From: Sphingobacterium mizutaii
Lineage (GTDB): Bacteria > Bacteroidota > Bacteroidia > Sphingobacteriales > Sphingobacteriaceae
Length of the DNA: 64,000 nt
Direction of reading: 5' to 3'
Assembly: GCF_900187125.1 (NCBI RefSeq)
Contig: NZ_LT906468.1
Coordinates: forward strand, 1 to 64,000
Position 1 is the stretch's first letter. Every line of letters begins with the position of its first letter. Under the pieces are notes generated by a model. It was not told the DNA's origin and searched no databases. It saw only the letters and a program-made list of their open reading frames with translations. The position numbers and the translations under genes were made by a program. Positions 26,773 through 35,921 of this stretch are shown here, piece by piece.

Positions 26773-27252
26773 TTAAAATATCAAGCCAAACAACCAAATT
26801 GTGAGGGCATACATGGCATAAATAAACAGGATAATGCCGATAAAAATAACGATACCTAAGGTTATCAGGATGTTTCTGGCACTGCCCTGATGTTTATTGT
26901 CGTAATAATGTTCTCGCAGGAGCTTGACATTTTTTTCGTTGGCTTTGTTAAAGAAGTCGAAAACATTCCCAAAGATCGGAATGGAGCCCAAAAGAGCATC
27001 CCAAGTGACATTGAGCAACATTTTTACGGCTACTTTACTGCTTGCTCCGTTTCTGTACATAACAGATACCAGGACCAAAGAAATAATGAAAGTGGCAATC
27101 TGACCCCCAAAGGGAATAAAATTCAAGATGGGGTCCAGTCCGAAGCGAAAGTTTCCAATGCGGAAACGACTATCCATCAGGACAGATAGTCGTTTTACCC
27201 ATTGAAAATCCTTATCAATCTTCTGTAAATTATATGAAGGTCGTTTCTCCAT
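26773..27252 (-). CDS. DUF4112 membrane protein
   Basis: A 159-residue membrane protein matching DUF4112: a soluble start, then MDSRFRIGNFRFGLDPILNFIPFGGQ (key residues around 26-51), a hydrophobic helix, the conserved LLGSIPIFGNVFDFFNKANEKN-type segment (about 89-110), and a C-terminal double hydrophobic stretch. Function unknown. It is 2 bases downstream of the SIMPL protein gene on the minus strand, suggesting cotranscription. Confidence 0.85.
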   Translation of the reverse strand: MEKRPSYNLQKIDKDFQWVKRLSVLMDSRFRIGNFRFGLDPILNFIPFGGQIATFIISLVLVSVMYRNGASSKVAVKMLLNVTWDALLGSIPIFGNVFDFFNKANEKNVKLLREHYYDNKHQGSARNILITLGIVIFIGIILFIYAMYALTIWLFGLIF

Positions 27253-27254
27253 TG

Positions 27255-27974
27255 TTATTTCAGCGCGAATACGGCATCGATGTTACAAGTAAGCTTGATT
27301 TGTTTAACCTCTAGGTCCAAACCTTGATCTGCAGCATCCATTTCATTGTTGCGAGCTTTTGCGGACATGGCGTACATACGAGGTTGAGGCAGGATATCAT
27401 TCCAGCTCATGCTGCTGTTATCATTGATCATGATTACTTTTCCTACGTTTTCAGCATCTGCCGCTGCAAGGATTTCAGCATTTGTTCTAGCATCACGTAC
27501 AGCAAGGGTTTTTAGTTCTTTTTCGATCTCTTTCTTTTGAGAATGATCGTAGCCCGAGATATTGGTGCTCTGCAAACCTTTAGCATCTACTTCTTCCAAC
27601 ATAGGATTTAAGTTATTCAGATTAGTAACCTTGATCCTGTACTGTCTAGCCTGTAATAGTTCGTTGTTTTTCTTTTTTGTTTCAGCATTATAACTGTAGA
27701 TGTTCTGTACAGTAAAGTCTTCTTTTTTGACGCCATTTTTCATTGCTGCATCAAAAAGTTGTTTTTCAAGTTGGTCAATAGCAACCTTTTTCTTTGTGTT
27801 TCCATCTTGGTAATACTCTTTCAAAGAAATGGATAGATAGATGATATCCGGAGTCACTTCTTTTTCAGCATAACCGCGGGTTGCTACTCTCCTAGTGTTT
27901 TCCATATTAATAGTTTGGGCGCTCAATGTGGTAATCATACCAACCAGCGCAAATAGTGTAATTAATTTTTTCAT
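27255..27974 (-). CDS. Exported SIMPL-domain protein
   Basis: A 239-residue secreted or periplasmic protein with a signal peptide (MKKLITLFALVGMITTLSAQ) and a SIMPL (DUF541) domain: VATRGYAEKEVTPDIIYLS (about 30-48), a central helical region and a C-terminal VMINDNSSM..ARNNEM part. SIMPL proteins are oligomeric envelope proteins of largely unknown role. An open frame extends to 28223, but the extra residues run antisense through cspA and the signal peptide begins at 27974. Confidence 0.85.
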   Translation of the reverse strand: MKKLITLFALVGMITTLSAQTINMENTRRVATRGYAEKEVTPDIIYLSISLKEYYQDGNTKKKVAIDQLEKQLFDAAMKNGVKKEDFTVQNIYSYNAETKKKNNELLQARQYRIKVTNLNNLNPMLEEVDAKGLQSTNISGYDHSQKKEIEKELKTLAVRDARTNAEILAAADAENVGKVIMINDNSSMSWNDILPQPRMYAMSAKARNNEMDAADQGLDLEVKQIKLTCNIDAVFALK

Positions 27975-28133
27975 AATAATTTTAAATAAATTGTTCATGG
28001 CAAAAACCTTTCCAAATTGTCGGCGAAAAGAAATTGCTAAATAATTTGAAAAATGTTTGGTAGATTTAACGATTAAATTTAATTGGTATTCAAAAAATAA
28101 TGATACCTTTAAAAAAAAACAATAGTAATTATT

Positions 28134-28325
28134 ATGCAAGAAGGAGTAGTAAAATTCTTTAATGAAGCCAAAGGTTTCGGTTTCATCATTCCAAATTCTG
28201 GCGAGAGTGAAATTTTCGTTCACGTTTCTGGATTAGTAGACAAGGTTCGTGAAAACGACCATGTTTCTTACGAAGTACAACAAGGTCGTAAGGGACTAAA
28301 CGCGGTAAATGTAAAGCTTATCTAA
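28134..28325 (+). CDS. cspA: Cold-shock protein
   Basis: A 63-residue single cold-shock domain. RNP1 is KGFGFI (about 14-19) and RNP2 is EIFVHVS (about 26-32); it binds single-stranded RNA/DNA and acts as an RNA chaperone. It has a leader of about 25 or more bases after a one-mismatch -7 element TACCTTTA near 28104. Divergent from the SIMPL gene; its own terminator follows. Confidence 0.95.
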   Translation: MQEGVVKFFNEAKGFGFIIPNSGESEIFVHVSGLVDKVRENDHVSYEVQQGRKGLNAVNVKLI

Positions 28326-28358
28326 AAAATTAGATTCAATATATATTTATTGTGGAAG

Positions 28359-28388
28359 CCCGTCGAGTACCAACTCAACGGGTTTTTT
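28359..28388 (+). terminator. Terminator of cspA
   Basis: Stem CCCGT.GAGT / ACTC.ACGGG with one mismatch and a 4-base loop, then TTTTTT. Confidence 0.8.
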
Positions 28389-28395
28389 CATGGCT

Positions 28396-29115
28396 TTAAT
28401 TTCCGAAGATTTCTTCTAGGATATAGAGCGAATTGATCTCGCCAAAGTTCTCTGTATGAAGACGATAATAATCGATGATTTTTTGCAGAAGATAAGTCCG
28501 ATCTGGGCGGCTCAGCTTAATTTTGTTACAATTCGTAAAGCTGCTTTGTAAAATTTCCCTGAAATAAGTGCTGTACGGTTCTTGCAGGACATGAAAATGC
28601 GCTGGCAAGCTATTGGAAAACCGACCTTCCATCAAATCAAAATACGGCAGATCTTGGATGATTGGTTTAAAACCGAGATAGTGGCTCAGTTTTGCCAAGA
28701 AGACCAAATGGTAATTTGCTAATCCCTCTTTGCTTTCATCGAGCCAAATAATGGCATTCTCCAAAAATTGGAAAAGTTGGGGCTCTGGGTGCTGATGCCT
28801 GAGGACCTTATACAGGACTTCATTCAAGAACATGGCAATGGAACTCTTTACGATGTCGAGGGGAATGCTTTTGAGCGGAGGAAGCTGTTGGGCTTCCTTG
28901 ATCCTTTGCAGATTGTTGTTTTCCTTATTATAGACCACCATTTCCAACAGGTGGAATGGTTGGAGCATATTGAACGGGATTTTGGCTTTTGGTTTTCTGG
29001 CACCGTTGATCAGGTAAGATTGCAAGCCAAGCACCTCCGTATAAATCTGAGCTACGACGCTACTTTCGGAGTAATTGGTAACTTTTAAGGTGATTCCTTT
29101 GGTTTGTTGCAGCAT
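28396..29115 (-). CDS. recO: DNA repair protein RecO
   Basis: RecO works with RecR/RecF to load RecA on single-stranded DNA. The 239-residue protein begins MLQQTKGITLKVTNYSESS with the OB-fold region containing VVAQIYTEVLGLQSYLINGARK (about 23-44), then PFHLLEMVVY and helical C-terminal domain, matching Bacteroidota RecO. The zinc-binding cysteines of the E. coli-type C-domain are not evident, as is common in this phylum. Confidence 0.88.
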   Translation of the reverse strand: MLQQTKGITLKVTNYSESSVVAQIYTEVLGLQSYLINGARKPKAKIPFNMLQPFHLLEMVVYNKENNNLQRIKEAQQLPPLKSIPLDIVKSSIAMFLNEVLYKVLRHQHPEPQLFQFLENAIIWLDESKEGLANYHLVFLAKLSHYLGFKPIIQDLPYFDLMEGRFSNSLPAHFHVLQEPYSTYFREILQSSFTNCNKIKLSRPDRTYLLQKIIDYYRLHTENFGEINSLYILEEIFGN

Positions 29116-29126
29116 CAGGTTCTACC

Positions 29127-29354
29127 CTATTTTTTGTTCTTCTTGGATTTTCTATCGTCCAAAAGTGAATTACGGTCGATCTTTCTGAACAAGCGATAAA
29201 TAAAGGTAATAAAGCCGAATCCGAAAGCGACTACGCCGACAACAAGGAGCGGTTTATACCAAACGTTGTCGGATTCCATGAGGATGGTACCATAATAGAT
29301 ACAGATTATTCCCAGCAAAGTGAAAGCTAATCCTCGTAATAAATACTTGTTCAT
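29127..29354 (-). CDS. Small two-helix membrane protein
   Basis: A 75-residue protein with two hydrophobic helices (about 6-24 and 36-55) and a basic cytoplasmic tail ending DDRKSKKNKK. No family recognised. It is 11 bases upstream of recO on the same strand and may be cotranscribed with it. Confidence 0.65.
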   Translation of the reverse strand: MNKYLLRGLAFTLLGIICIYYGTILMESDNVWYKPLLVVGVVAFGFGFITFIYRLFRKIDRNSLLDDRKSKKNKK

Positions 29355-29469
29355 TGTGAATTGTTGAAAACTATTATGAGCCGTGGCGCAAAATATAATG
29401 CAAAATACAGTATTTTTGTTGACTTCTGCCCTATTCCTAGATTATTTTAAAATAATTCGCTATTTATTA

Positions 29470-29500
29470 TTGTATTTCCCAAAAGAAATATAGATATTTG
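29470..29500 (+). promoter_or_regulatory. Promoter of the rpmB-rpmG-DUF4295 cluster
   Basis: TTG at 29470-29472 and GATATTTG at 29493-29500 (one mismatch to TAnnTTTG) are 20 bases apart, close to the Bacteroidota -33/-7 layout, followed by a ~50-base leader. Confidence 0.5.
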
Positions 29501-29558
29501 CACACTCGTTTCTGAGGAACGATAATTGAATTAGAACAACAATAAAAAATCGAATATC

Positions 29559-29792
29559 ATGTCAAGAATTTGTGATTTAACAGGCAAGACGGCATTAAAG
29601 GGAAATAACGTATCACACTCGAACGTTAAGACTAAGCGTAAATTCTATCCTAATTTACAGACCAAGCGTTTTTATATTCCAGAAGAAGATCGTTGGATTA
29701 CTCTAAAGGTATCTACTTCGGCTATTAAAACCATCAACAAGAACGGTATTACAGCAGCTATCGACAAGTTTATTAAAAAAGGTCACATTTAA
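29559..29792 (+). CDS. rpmB: 50S ribosomal protein L28
   Basis: A 77-residue basic ribosomal protein starting MSRICDLTGKTALKGNNVSHSN, the standard L28 opening, with TKRKFYPNLQTKRFYIPEE. First of a three-gene ribosomal cluster. Confidence 0.97.
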   Translation: MSRICDLTGKTALKGNNVSHSNVKTKRKFYPNLQTKRFYIPEEDRWITLKVSTSAIKTINKNGITAAIDKFIKKGHI

Positions 29793-29867
29793 TAGATAGT
29801 AGCCTGTTATATCAGCAGAAAATAGAATCATGAAATTCACCCGTGAGGGTTTAAATAAAGTAAGGCA

Positions 29868-30050
29868 ATGGCAAAAAAAGGAAATAGAGTACAAGTTATC
29901 TTAGAATGTACTGAGCACAAAGAAAGTGGTCTTCCAGGAATGTCTCGTTACATTACCACAAAGAACAAAAAGAACACAACTGAGCGTTTGGAGTTGAAAA
30001 AATTCAACCCTGTATTGAGAAAAGTAACAGTTCACAAAGAAATTAAGTAA
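29868..30050 (+). CDS. rpmG: 50S ribosomal protein L33
   Basis: A 60-residue L33: [19 protein letters not shown], then [19 protein letters not shown]. It keeps only one cysteine (in ECTEHK), so it is a zinc-free (C-minus) form. Same cluster as rpmB. Confidence 0.97.
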   Translation: MAKKGNRVQVILECTEHKESGLPGMSRYITTKNKKNTTERLELKKFNPVLRKVTVHKEIK

Positions 30051-30094
30051 TTAACGGATTGGGTCTTTAAGGTCCATATTAAAAATATAATACC

Positions 30095-30256
30095 ATGGCA
30101 AAGAAAGCAGTTGCATCATTACAAAAAGGTGGTGGTAAAGAGTTTACTAAAGTAATTATCACTACAAAATCTGCAAAAACTGGCGCTTATACTTTCAAAG
30201 AAAGTATGGTACACAATGACAAAGTAAAAGAGGTTGTTGCTGCGGCTTCTAAATAA
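30095..30256 (+). CDS. DUF4295 small protein after rpmG
   Basis: A 53-residue basic protein starting MAKKAVASLQKGGGKEFTK and ending VKEVVAAASK. It matches the DUF4295 family, which in Bacteroidota almost always follows L28 and L33 genes and is presumed to be a ribosome-associated protein. The frame is complete (ATG 30095, TAA 30254-30256) and a terminator follows. Confidence 0.9.
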   Translation: MAKKAVASLQKGGGKEFTKVIITTKSAKTGAYTFKESMVHNDKVKEVVAAASK

Positions 30257-30306
30257 GCAGTTAGATATTCCTTTTTTTAAAGTTTTTCTTTAAAAATCTT
30301 ATAATT

Positions 30307-30339
30307 AGCCGTTTTGGGAGCACCAAAAGGGCTTTTTTA
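30307..30339 (+). terminator. Terminator of the ribosomal cluster
   Basis: Stem AGCC.TTTTGG / CCAAAA.GGCT with a 5-base loop, then TTTTTT. Confidence 0.8.
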
Positions 30340-30355
30340 GTATCCTGTATTTAAG

Positions 30356-30363
30356 TATCTTTG
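30356..30363 (+). promoter_or_regulatory. -7 element for ftsY
   Basis: TATCTTTG, exact TAnnTTTG, 36 bases before the ftsY ATG at 30400. Confidence 0.5.
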
Positions 30364-30399
30364 ATACGATTCAGATCCTTTATCTATAACACATCCATC

Positions 30400-31362
30400 A
30401 TGGGATTATTTGATTTTTTTAAAAAGAAGCAAGAGACACCTGAAGCTCAAGAGGCTTTGGACAAAGGTTTAGAGAAAACCAAGGAAGGTTTTTTCTCCAA
30501 GATTACGAAAGCAGTAGTAGGGAAGTCTACCATTGATGACGAAGTGTTGGATAATTTGGAGGAGGTTCTGGTAACATCTGATGTAGGCGTTACGACAACC
30601 CTAAAGATTGTAGACCGTATCCAAAAGCGTGCTGCTCAGGACAAATATGTCACTACGGATGACCTGAATCGTCTGTTGAAGGATGAAATTCAAGGTTTAT
30701 TGGCTGAAAACAACAGCAATGACTTTGAATCATTTGAATATGGCAACCAAAAGCCATACGTGATCATGGTAGTAGGGGTAAATGGAGTAGGTAAGACCAC
30801 AACAATCGGAAAGCTTGCGCATCAACTGAAAGAAGCAGGAAACAAGGTGGTACTTGGTGCTGCTGATACTTTCAGGGCTGCTGCGGTAGATCAAATCCAA
30901 TTGTGGGGTGATCGGGTTGGTGTGCGCGTTGTTGCACAGCCAATGGGTTCAGATCCTGCATCGGTTGCTTTTGACACCGTAAAGTCCGCTGTAGCGAATG
31001 GAGATGATGTGGCCATAATAGATACTGCTGGTAGGCTTCATAATAAAGTGGGGCTGATGAACGAGTTGACCAAGATCAAAAATGTGATGCAAAAGGTTAT
31101 TCCTGATGCTCCTCATGAAATTTTATTGGTATTGGATGCTTCAACTGGTCAAAATGCGATTGAACAAGCGACTCAATTTACTCAAGCAACGGATGTCAAT
31201 GCTTTGGCTTTGACAAAATTGGACGGTACGGCCAAGGGTGGTGTTGTCATAGGGATCTCGGATCAGTTTAAAATTCCGGTTAAATACATTGGAGTGGGAG
31301 AGAAGATCGGTGATTTGCAGTTATTTAACAAAAAAGAATTTGTAGACTCACTATTCAAGTAG
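30400..31362 (+). CDS. ftsY: Signal recognition particle receptor FtsY
   Basis: FtsY is the GTPase receptor that docks SRP-ribosome complexes at the membrane. The 320-residue protein starts MGLFDFFKKKQET (chosen over an upstream TTG frame at 30361), has a helical N domain, P-loop GVNGVGKTTTIGKLA (about 126-140), AADTFRAAAVDQIQLWG (about 152-168), DTAGRLHNK (about 208-216) and TKLDGTAKGG (about 276-285). The long acidic A domain of proteobacteria is absent. Confidence 0.96.
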   Translation: MGLFDFFKKKQETPEAQEALDKGLEKTKEGFFSKITKAVVGKSTIDDEVLDNLEEVLVTSDVGVTTTLKIVDRIQKRAAQDKYVTTDDLNRLLKDEIQGLLAENNSNDFESFEYGNQKPYVIMVVGVNGVGKTTTIGKLAHQLKEAGNKVVLGAADTFRAAAVDQIQLWGDRVGVRVVAQPMGSDPASVAFDTVKSAVANGDDVAIIDTAGRLHNKVGLMNELTKIKNVMQKVIPDAPHEILLVLDASTGQNAIEQATQFTQATDVNALALTKLDGTAKGGVVIGISDQFKIPVKYIGVGEKIGDLQLFNKKEFVDSLFK

Positions 31363-31375
31363 GCTACAGTATAAT

Positions 31376-32710
31376 ATGAAAACGAAACAATCAAAAACGG
31401 CTCCTGTACAGGCAAAGCCACGTGTGAACGTGGTGACCTTAGGCTGCTCTAAAAACATACATGATAGCGAGGTGCTGATGGGCCAATTAAAGGGCAATCA
31501 GATGGAAGTAGTCCACGAAGCTTCCAATATCCAAATTAATGATATCGTGGTGATCAATACCTGTGGTTTTATCGATAATGCCAAACAGGAATCCATTGAC
31601 ACCATCCTTCAATTTTCAGAATTAAAAGACCAAGGGAAAGTTAATAAAGTAATTGTTACGGGTTGTTTATCAGAACGATACAAGCCGGAATTGCAATCTG
31701 AAATCCCTAATGTGGATGCTTTTTTTGGAACGAATGATCTTCCTGATCTTCTTTCCAGTATCGGTGCGGACTATAGACATGAATTACTTGGTGAGCGTCT
31801 ATTGACGACCCCTTCCCATTTTTCTTATTTCAAGATTGCGGAAGGCTGTAATAGGCCTTGTTCATTCTGTGCCATCCCATTGATGCGAGGAAAGCATGTG
31901 TCTAAATCTATTGATGATCTGGTAAAAGAGGCTAAATTCTTGGCTTCTAATGGTACCAAAGAGTTGATCTTGATCGCTCAGGATCTGACTTATTATGGGC
32001 TGGATATTTACGGTAAACGTAATTTATCGGACCTGTTGCGCCATTTATCGGATGTGGAAGGAATTGATTGGATCCGTTTGCAATATGCTTATCCTTCCGG
32101 TTTCCCGATGGATATCTTGGATGCCATGAACGAACGTTCCAATATCTGTAACTACTTGGATATGCCATTGCAGCATATCTCGGATCGCATGCTGACTTCT
32201 ATGCGTAGAGGAACAAGCAAACAAAAGCAGATCGATCTAGTAAACAAAATCCGTGATAAAGTTCCTGATATTGCTTTGAGAACAACATTGATCTGTGGTT
32301 ATCCAGGAGAGACGGAAGGAGACTTCCAGGAAATGTTGGAGTGGGTAGAGGAAACCAGATTTGATCGTTTGGGTTGTTTTACTTATTCGCATGAAGAAAA
32401 AACACATGCGCATAGCCTTGAGGACGATGTGCCTGAGGAAGTAAAACAGGATCGTGTGGATCAGATCATGGAAGTTCAGCAAGGAATTTCTTATGAAATC
32501 AATCAAGATAAAGTTGGAAATACCTATAAAGTGTTGGTGGATAGGGTAGACGGTGATTATTTTATCGGTAGGACTGAATATGATTCTCCTGAGGTTGACA
32601 ATGAGGTGGTATTGGAAGCGAAATCCAACTATGCCCGCATTGGAGACTTTGTTCAGGTGAAGGTTGACCGTGCAGAAGACTTTGACTTGTACGGAAATAT
32701 TGTCAAATAA
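31376..32710 (+). CDS. rimO: Ribosomal protein S12 methylthiotransferase RimO
   Basis: RimO is a radical-SAM enzyme that methylthiolates an aspartate of ribosomal protein S12. The 444-residue protein has the N-terminal UPF0004 domain (VNVVTLGCSKNIHDSEVLM, about 18-36, with the first auxiliary-cluster Cys), the radical-SAM triad CNRPCSFC (about 157-164), and a C-terminal TRAM domain ending DFDLYGNIV. It follows ftsY by 13 bases, the usual Bacteroidota order. Confidence 0.95.
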   Translation: MKTKQSKTAPVQAKPRVNVVTLGCSKNIHDSEVLMGQLKGNQMEVVHEASNIQINDIVVINTCGFIDNAKQESIDTILQFSELKDQGKVNKVIVTGCLSERYKPELQSEIPNVDAFFGTNDLPDLLSSIGADYRHELLGERLLTTPSHFSYFKIAEGCNRPCSFCAIPLMRGKHVSKSIDDLVKEAKFLASNGTKELILIAQDLTYYGLDIYGKRNLSDLLRHLSDVEGIDWIRLQYAYPSGFPMDILDAMNERSNICNYLDMPLQHISDRMLTSMRRGTSKQKQIDLVNKIRDKVPDIALRTTLICGYPGETEGDFQEMLEWVEETRFDRLGCFTYSHEEKTHAHSLEDDVPEEVKQDRVDQIMEVQQGISYEINQDKVGNTYKVLVDRVDGDYFIGRTEYDSPEVDNEVVLEAKSNYARIGDFVQVKVDRAEDFDLYGNIVK

Positions 32711-32750
32711 CTATAACATTTGTGGCAACTAGTCGGGCTTATTTTAAATT

Positions 32751-32784
32751 TTTGTATTTTGTATACTAAATGCCTATACATTTG
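32751..32784 (+). promoter_or_regulatory. Promoter of bshC
   Basis: TTTG at 32751-32754 and TACATTTG at 32777-32784, 22 bases apart, fit the Bacteroidota promoter pattern; the ATG is 20 bases on. Confidence 0.55.
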
Positions 32785-32804
32785 TAAAAGTTTAAAAGAG
32801 GTAG

Positions 32805-34394
32805 ATGAAAGCCACATATATTGATTACAGCGACACTAATAGTTTCTCCAAAACCTTAATTGCCTATCTGAACCATAATGAGCATCTTGCTCCATTTTAT
32901 GGAAATAAGCCTGATATAGCGGGTTTTAAGGATCAGATCGGCAAAAAGAAAGGGTTTGCACATCGGGAATTATTAACTAAAATTTTAACTGATCAATATG
33001 GAGATCTGTTGTCTTCCTCTCCGGAAGTGGCGCAGAACATCATCCGATTAAAGGATAATAACACCTATACAGTTACCACTGGCCACCAATTAAATATATT
33101 CACGGGACCTTTATACTTTATTTTCAAGATCGTGACTGCCATTAAATTGGCTCAGGACTTGAAGAAGGAATTTCCTGAAAATGAGTTTGTACCGGTGTAT
33201 TGGATGGCGACGGAAGATCATGATTTCGAGGAAATAAACCATACCAAGGCTTTTGGCAAAAAGATTCTTTGGGATGTGGAATCGCACTCGGCGACCGGTC
33301 GAATGGATACGGCGAGTATCGTGGATACCGTTAAACAATACTGCAATACCTTTGGGCTTTCTGATAATGCAACGGAGCTAACCGAGCTTGTGGAAGAGGC
33401 TTATTTGAAAGGGCTGAATTTGGCAGATGCCACCAGAACCTTTGTTAATTCCCTGTTTAAGCAATATGGTCTGATCATTATTGACGCGGACCGTAAGGAA
33501 TTAAAGAAATTATTCGCTCCAATCATGGAGGAGGATATTCTGAAAGAAAAGAGCTTTAAAGCTATTGAAAAGACTTCTGAGCAATTAAAGGATAAGGGTT
33601 TTGCGACTCAGGTTCATTCTCGTGAGATCAACTTTTTCTATCTAACGGATGATTTCCGGGAAAGGATCGTTCGTACGGAGGATGGGAAATTTGAGATTTT
33701 GCATCAAGGGATATATTTTACCGAAGAGGAGATCAAGAAGGAGATCCATGCACATCCGGAAAGATTTAGTCCGAATGTCGTGATGCGCCCCATGTATGAA
33801 GAGGTCATCCTTCCGAACTTGGCCTATATTGGTGGAGGAGCTGAAATTGTCTATTGGTTGCAGTTAAAAGCTAATTTTGATCAGTATAAGGTGCCATTTC
33901 CTATTTTAATCCCTCGTAATTCTGCTTTGATCACTGATGATCAGATGGCTGGTAAAATCTTTAGATTAGACTTTACTTTCAAGAGCATCTTTAAGCCTTC
34001 TGAGACTTTGAAGAAGGATTATGTGAAGCGGATTACCAAGCATCGGTTGAATTTGCAGGATGAATGGATGGAGTTCAATGCTATATTCGGAAAGATAAAG
34101 TTGAGAGCGCATAAGATTGACCCTAGTTTAGGGCCGAGTACTGATGCGGTCAAGGCGAGACTGAAAAAAGCAGTCAATAATCTAGAGAAGAAACTGCTGA
34201 AAGCCGAGAAAAGGAACCATCAGGATGCCTTGATACAGATCGACAGAATCAAGGAAAAACTCTTTCCTGGAGGCGCTCTGCAGGAGCGAACCGATAATTT
34301 CGCTGAGCTATATCTGAAACATGGAAAGGAACTGATCCCTGACCTTGTTAAGACTTTTAACCCATTAGACTTTAAATTCACTATACTATATTAA
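32805..34394 (+). CDS. bshC: Bacillithiol biosynthesis cysteine-adding enzyme BshC
   Basis: BshC is the proposed last enzyme of bacillithiol synthesis, adding cysteine to glucosaminyl-malate. The 529-residue protein has the BshC signatures TVTTGHQLNIFTGPLYFIFK (about 90-109), PVYWMATEDHDFEEINH (about 129-145), the PNVVMRPMYEEVILPNLAYIGGG region (key residues about 325-347) and a long C-terminal coiled coil. It implies a bacillithiol-type thiol pool. The Crp/Fnr regulator gene starts 1 base later. Confidence 0.93.
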   Translation: MKATYIDYSDTNSFSKTLIAYLNHNEHLAPFYGNKPDIAGFKDQIGKKKGFAHRELLTKILTDQYGDLLSSSPEVAQNIIRLKDNNTYTVTTGHQLNIFTGPLYFIFKIVTAIKLAQDLKKEFPENEFVPVYWMATEDHDFEEINHTKAFGKKILWDVESHSATGRMDTASIVDTVKQYCNTFGLSDNATELTELVEEAYLKGLNLADATRTFVNSLFKQYGLIIIDADRKELKKLFAPIMEEDILKEKSFKAIEKTSEQLKDKGFATQVHSREINFFYLTDDFRERIVRTEDGKFEILHQGIYFTEEEIKKEIHAHPERFSPNVVMRPMYEEVILPNLAYIGGGAEIVYWLQLKANFDQYKVPFPILIPRNSALITDDQMAGKIFRLDFTFKSIFKPSETLKKDYVKRITKHRLNLQDEWMEFNAIFGKIKLRAHKIDPSLGPSTDAVKARLKKAVNNLEKKLLKAEKRNHQDALIQIDRIKEKLFPGGALQERTDNFAELYLKHGKELIPDLVKTFNPLDFKFTILY

Positions 34395-34395
34395 T

Positions 34396-34998
34396 ATGCA
34401 AATGGAAGAGTTATTGAAGAGTAATTTCTATAAATACTATACAGAAAAAGCTTTTTTGACGGATAGTGATTTCGAACAGCTGCTTCCTTTTTTTGAGTTT
34501 AGGGAATTATCGCACAATCAATATATTTTGAGGGCAGGAGAGGTGTGCAAGCACTTTTTGTTTGTGGAAGAAGGTCTATTGCAGTTTTTGTCCTTGGATG
34601 AAAAGGGTGTGGAGCACATTCTCCAGTTTGCTCCAGAGAATTGGTTGATGGGTGATCGCTCGAGTGTTTATTTTGATGAGCCTTCCTTGTATTATATCAA
34701 GGCGATTGAGCCGAGTAAGGTCGTGTTTTTGCATCCGAAGTTCTTCGCTGAGGCGGCAAAATTACGATTAGAATTTGCCATGTTTACTGAGAGGTCCCTA
34801 CAGAGGAGTGTGTATTACCTTCAGCGCAGGATCAATTCTTTATTGGCGATGACTGCCAAAGAACGCTATTTGGAATTTATCGAACTCTATCCTAATCTGC
34901 TGTTGCGAGTACCGCAATGGATGATTGCATCCTATCTGGGCATTACGCCCGAGAGCTTGAGTAGGGTGAGAAGGGAAATTGCTAAGGACAGTTTTTAA
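34396..34998 (+). CDS. Crp/Fnr-family transcriptional regulator
   Basis: A 200-residue regulator with an N-terminal cyclic-nucleotide-binding-like beta barrel (about 25-115) and a C-terminal winged helix: recognition helix region QWMIASYLGITPESLSRVRREI (key residues about 175-196). No cysteine cluster for iron-sulfur sensing is seen, so it is not a classic FNR. It starts 1 base after bshC and may be cotranscribed; a possible target is the neighbouring ctlX/DDAH pair, which is convergent, but nothing in the sequence proves this. Confidence 0.85.
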   Translation: MQMEELLKSNFYKYYTEKAFLTDSDFEQLLPFFEFRELSHNQYILRAGEVCKHFLFVEEGLLQFLSLDEKGVEHILQFAPENWLMGDRSSVYFDEPSLYYIKAIEPSKVVFLHPKFFAEAAKLRLEFAMFTERSLQRSVYYLQRRINSLLAMTAKERYLEFIELYPNLLLRVPQWMIASYLGITPESLSRVRREIAKDSF

Positions 34999-35000
34999 TA

Positions 35001-35022
35001 GCTGAGGTTAAAAAACCTCAGC
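35001..35022. terminator. Hairpin between Crp/Fnr gene and ctlX
   Basis: Stem GCTGAGG / CCTCAGC with an A-rich loop; it overlaps the ctlX stop codon and lies 2 bases after the regulator gene stop codon. Bidirectional. Confidence 0.6.
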
Positions 35023-35919
35023 CATCATACATCTGGCGCTTCCGCCACCATATTTTTCAATACTAAACAAAGGTGCATGGACTATCCTGCCGTGCTTTTC
35101 TAGCGCTTCAATCTGTTCCTCCTCAAAGGACTCGAAGGCTTGGGTGCTCATACAGATTATCGGATCACCATCAATGTTCCTGACTTCCAAAATATTTCCA
35201 GCAAAATGATTCATTTGATCTTCCGTGATCACTATGATTTCTTTGCCTGTGTTTTTCAAGCTTGAAACCAGCAATTCCCTTTCCTCCGGATTCCTAATTA
35301 CCTCCAAACAGATCAGACTGAAGTTTGTGCCTACGGACATCATCACATTGCTGTGGTAGATTGGAAGGTAGGCTTCGCCAACCTGCTGTGTGGAATGGAA
35401 AACCAAAGGCGTATAACCTTGATCCTTGCAGAATATATGGAATAGTTCTTCATTTGCGCGGTCAGATAAGGAGCAGTAGGCAATCTTGTTTACCCTGTCC
35501 AAGATCATGGAGCCTGTGCCTTCCAAGAACTTGTTCTGGTCTTCGTAAGTGGTATAGTCTTGAACCGTTTCGTAATGAGTTCCCGCTTGGTCCAGTTTTC
35601 CTAAATAATTTAATTGTCTTTCATTTCTTCTGTTTTCAGCAAACATTGGGTAGATAATGCTCTTATTGACATGGAATGAAATGACATTGTTAGGGAAGAT
35701 GCTGTCGGGGGTATCTAATTTGCCAGGGTCCTGAACAACAAAAACCTTGACACCTGCATTTTTAAGGATGCTGACAAAGTTGTCAAACTCAGTGACCGCA
35801 AGGTCAGAAAGCCTGTCGTTGCGTTCATTTTTCGCTTGGAAGAAGTTATTTACAGCCGTTTCTTCATTTCTACGGAAGTAGAAAGGGCGAACCATTAAGA
35901 TTGTATTTGTTGTTTGCAT
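35008..35919 (-). CDS. ctlX: CtlX-type citrulline/arginine deiminase-fold hydrolase
   Basis: A 303-residue enzyme of the guanidine-group-modifying (pentein) superfamily, matching CtlX-like proteins by its start (ILMVRPFYFRRNEETAVNNF, about 7-26), acidic EGTGSMILDR (about 131-140), LPIYHSNVMMSVG with the catalytic His (about 186-198), and the C-terminal catalytic Cys in GGGSARCMMAEVF (about 291-303). Known relatives hydrolyse the guanidino or ureido group of arginine or citrulline; the exact substrate is unknown. The DDAH-type gene lies 2 bases upstream, so both are one operon. Confidence 0.82.
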   Translation of the reverse strand: MQTTNTILMVRPFYFRRNEETAVNNFFQAKNERNDRLSDLAVTEFDNFVSILKNAGVKVFVVQDPGKLDTPDSIFPNNVISFHVNKSIIYPMFAENRRNERQLNYLGKLDQAGTHYETVQDYTTYEDQNKFLEGTGSMILDRVNKIAYCSLSDRANEELFHIFCKDQGYTPLVFHSTQQVGEAYLPIYHSNVMMSVGTNFSLICLEVIRNPEERELLVSSLKNTGKEIIVITEDQMNHFAGNILEVRNIDGDPIICMSTQAFESFEEEQIEALEKHGRIVHAPLFSIEKYGGGSARCMMAEVF

Positions 35920-35921
35920 GG

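Noticed and set aside
27975..28223. Long N-terminal extension of the SIMPL protein
   Set aside because: It is antisense to cspA and precedes a clear signal peptide starting at 27974.
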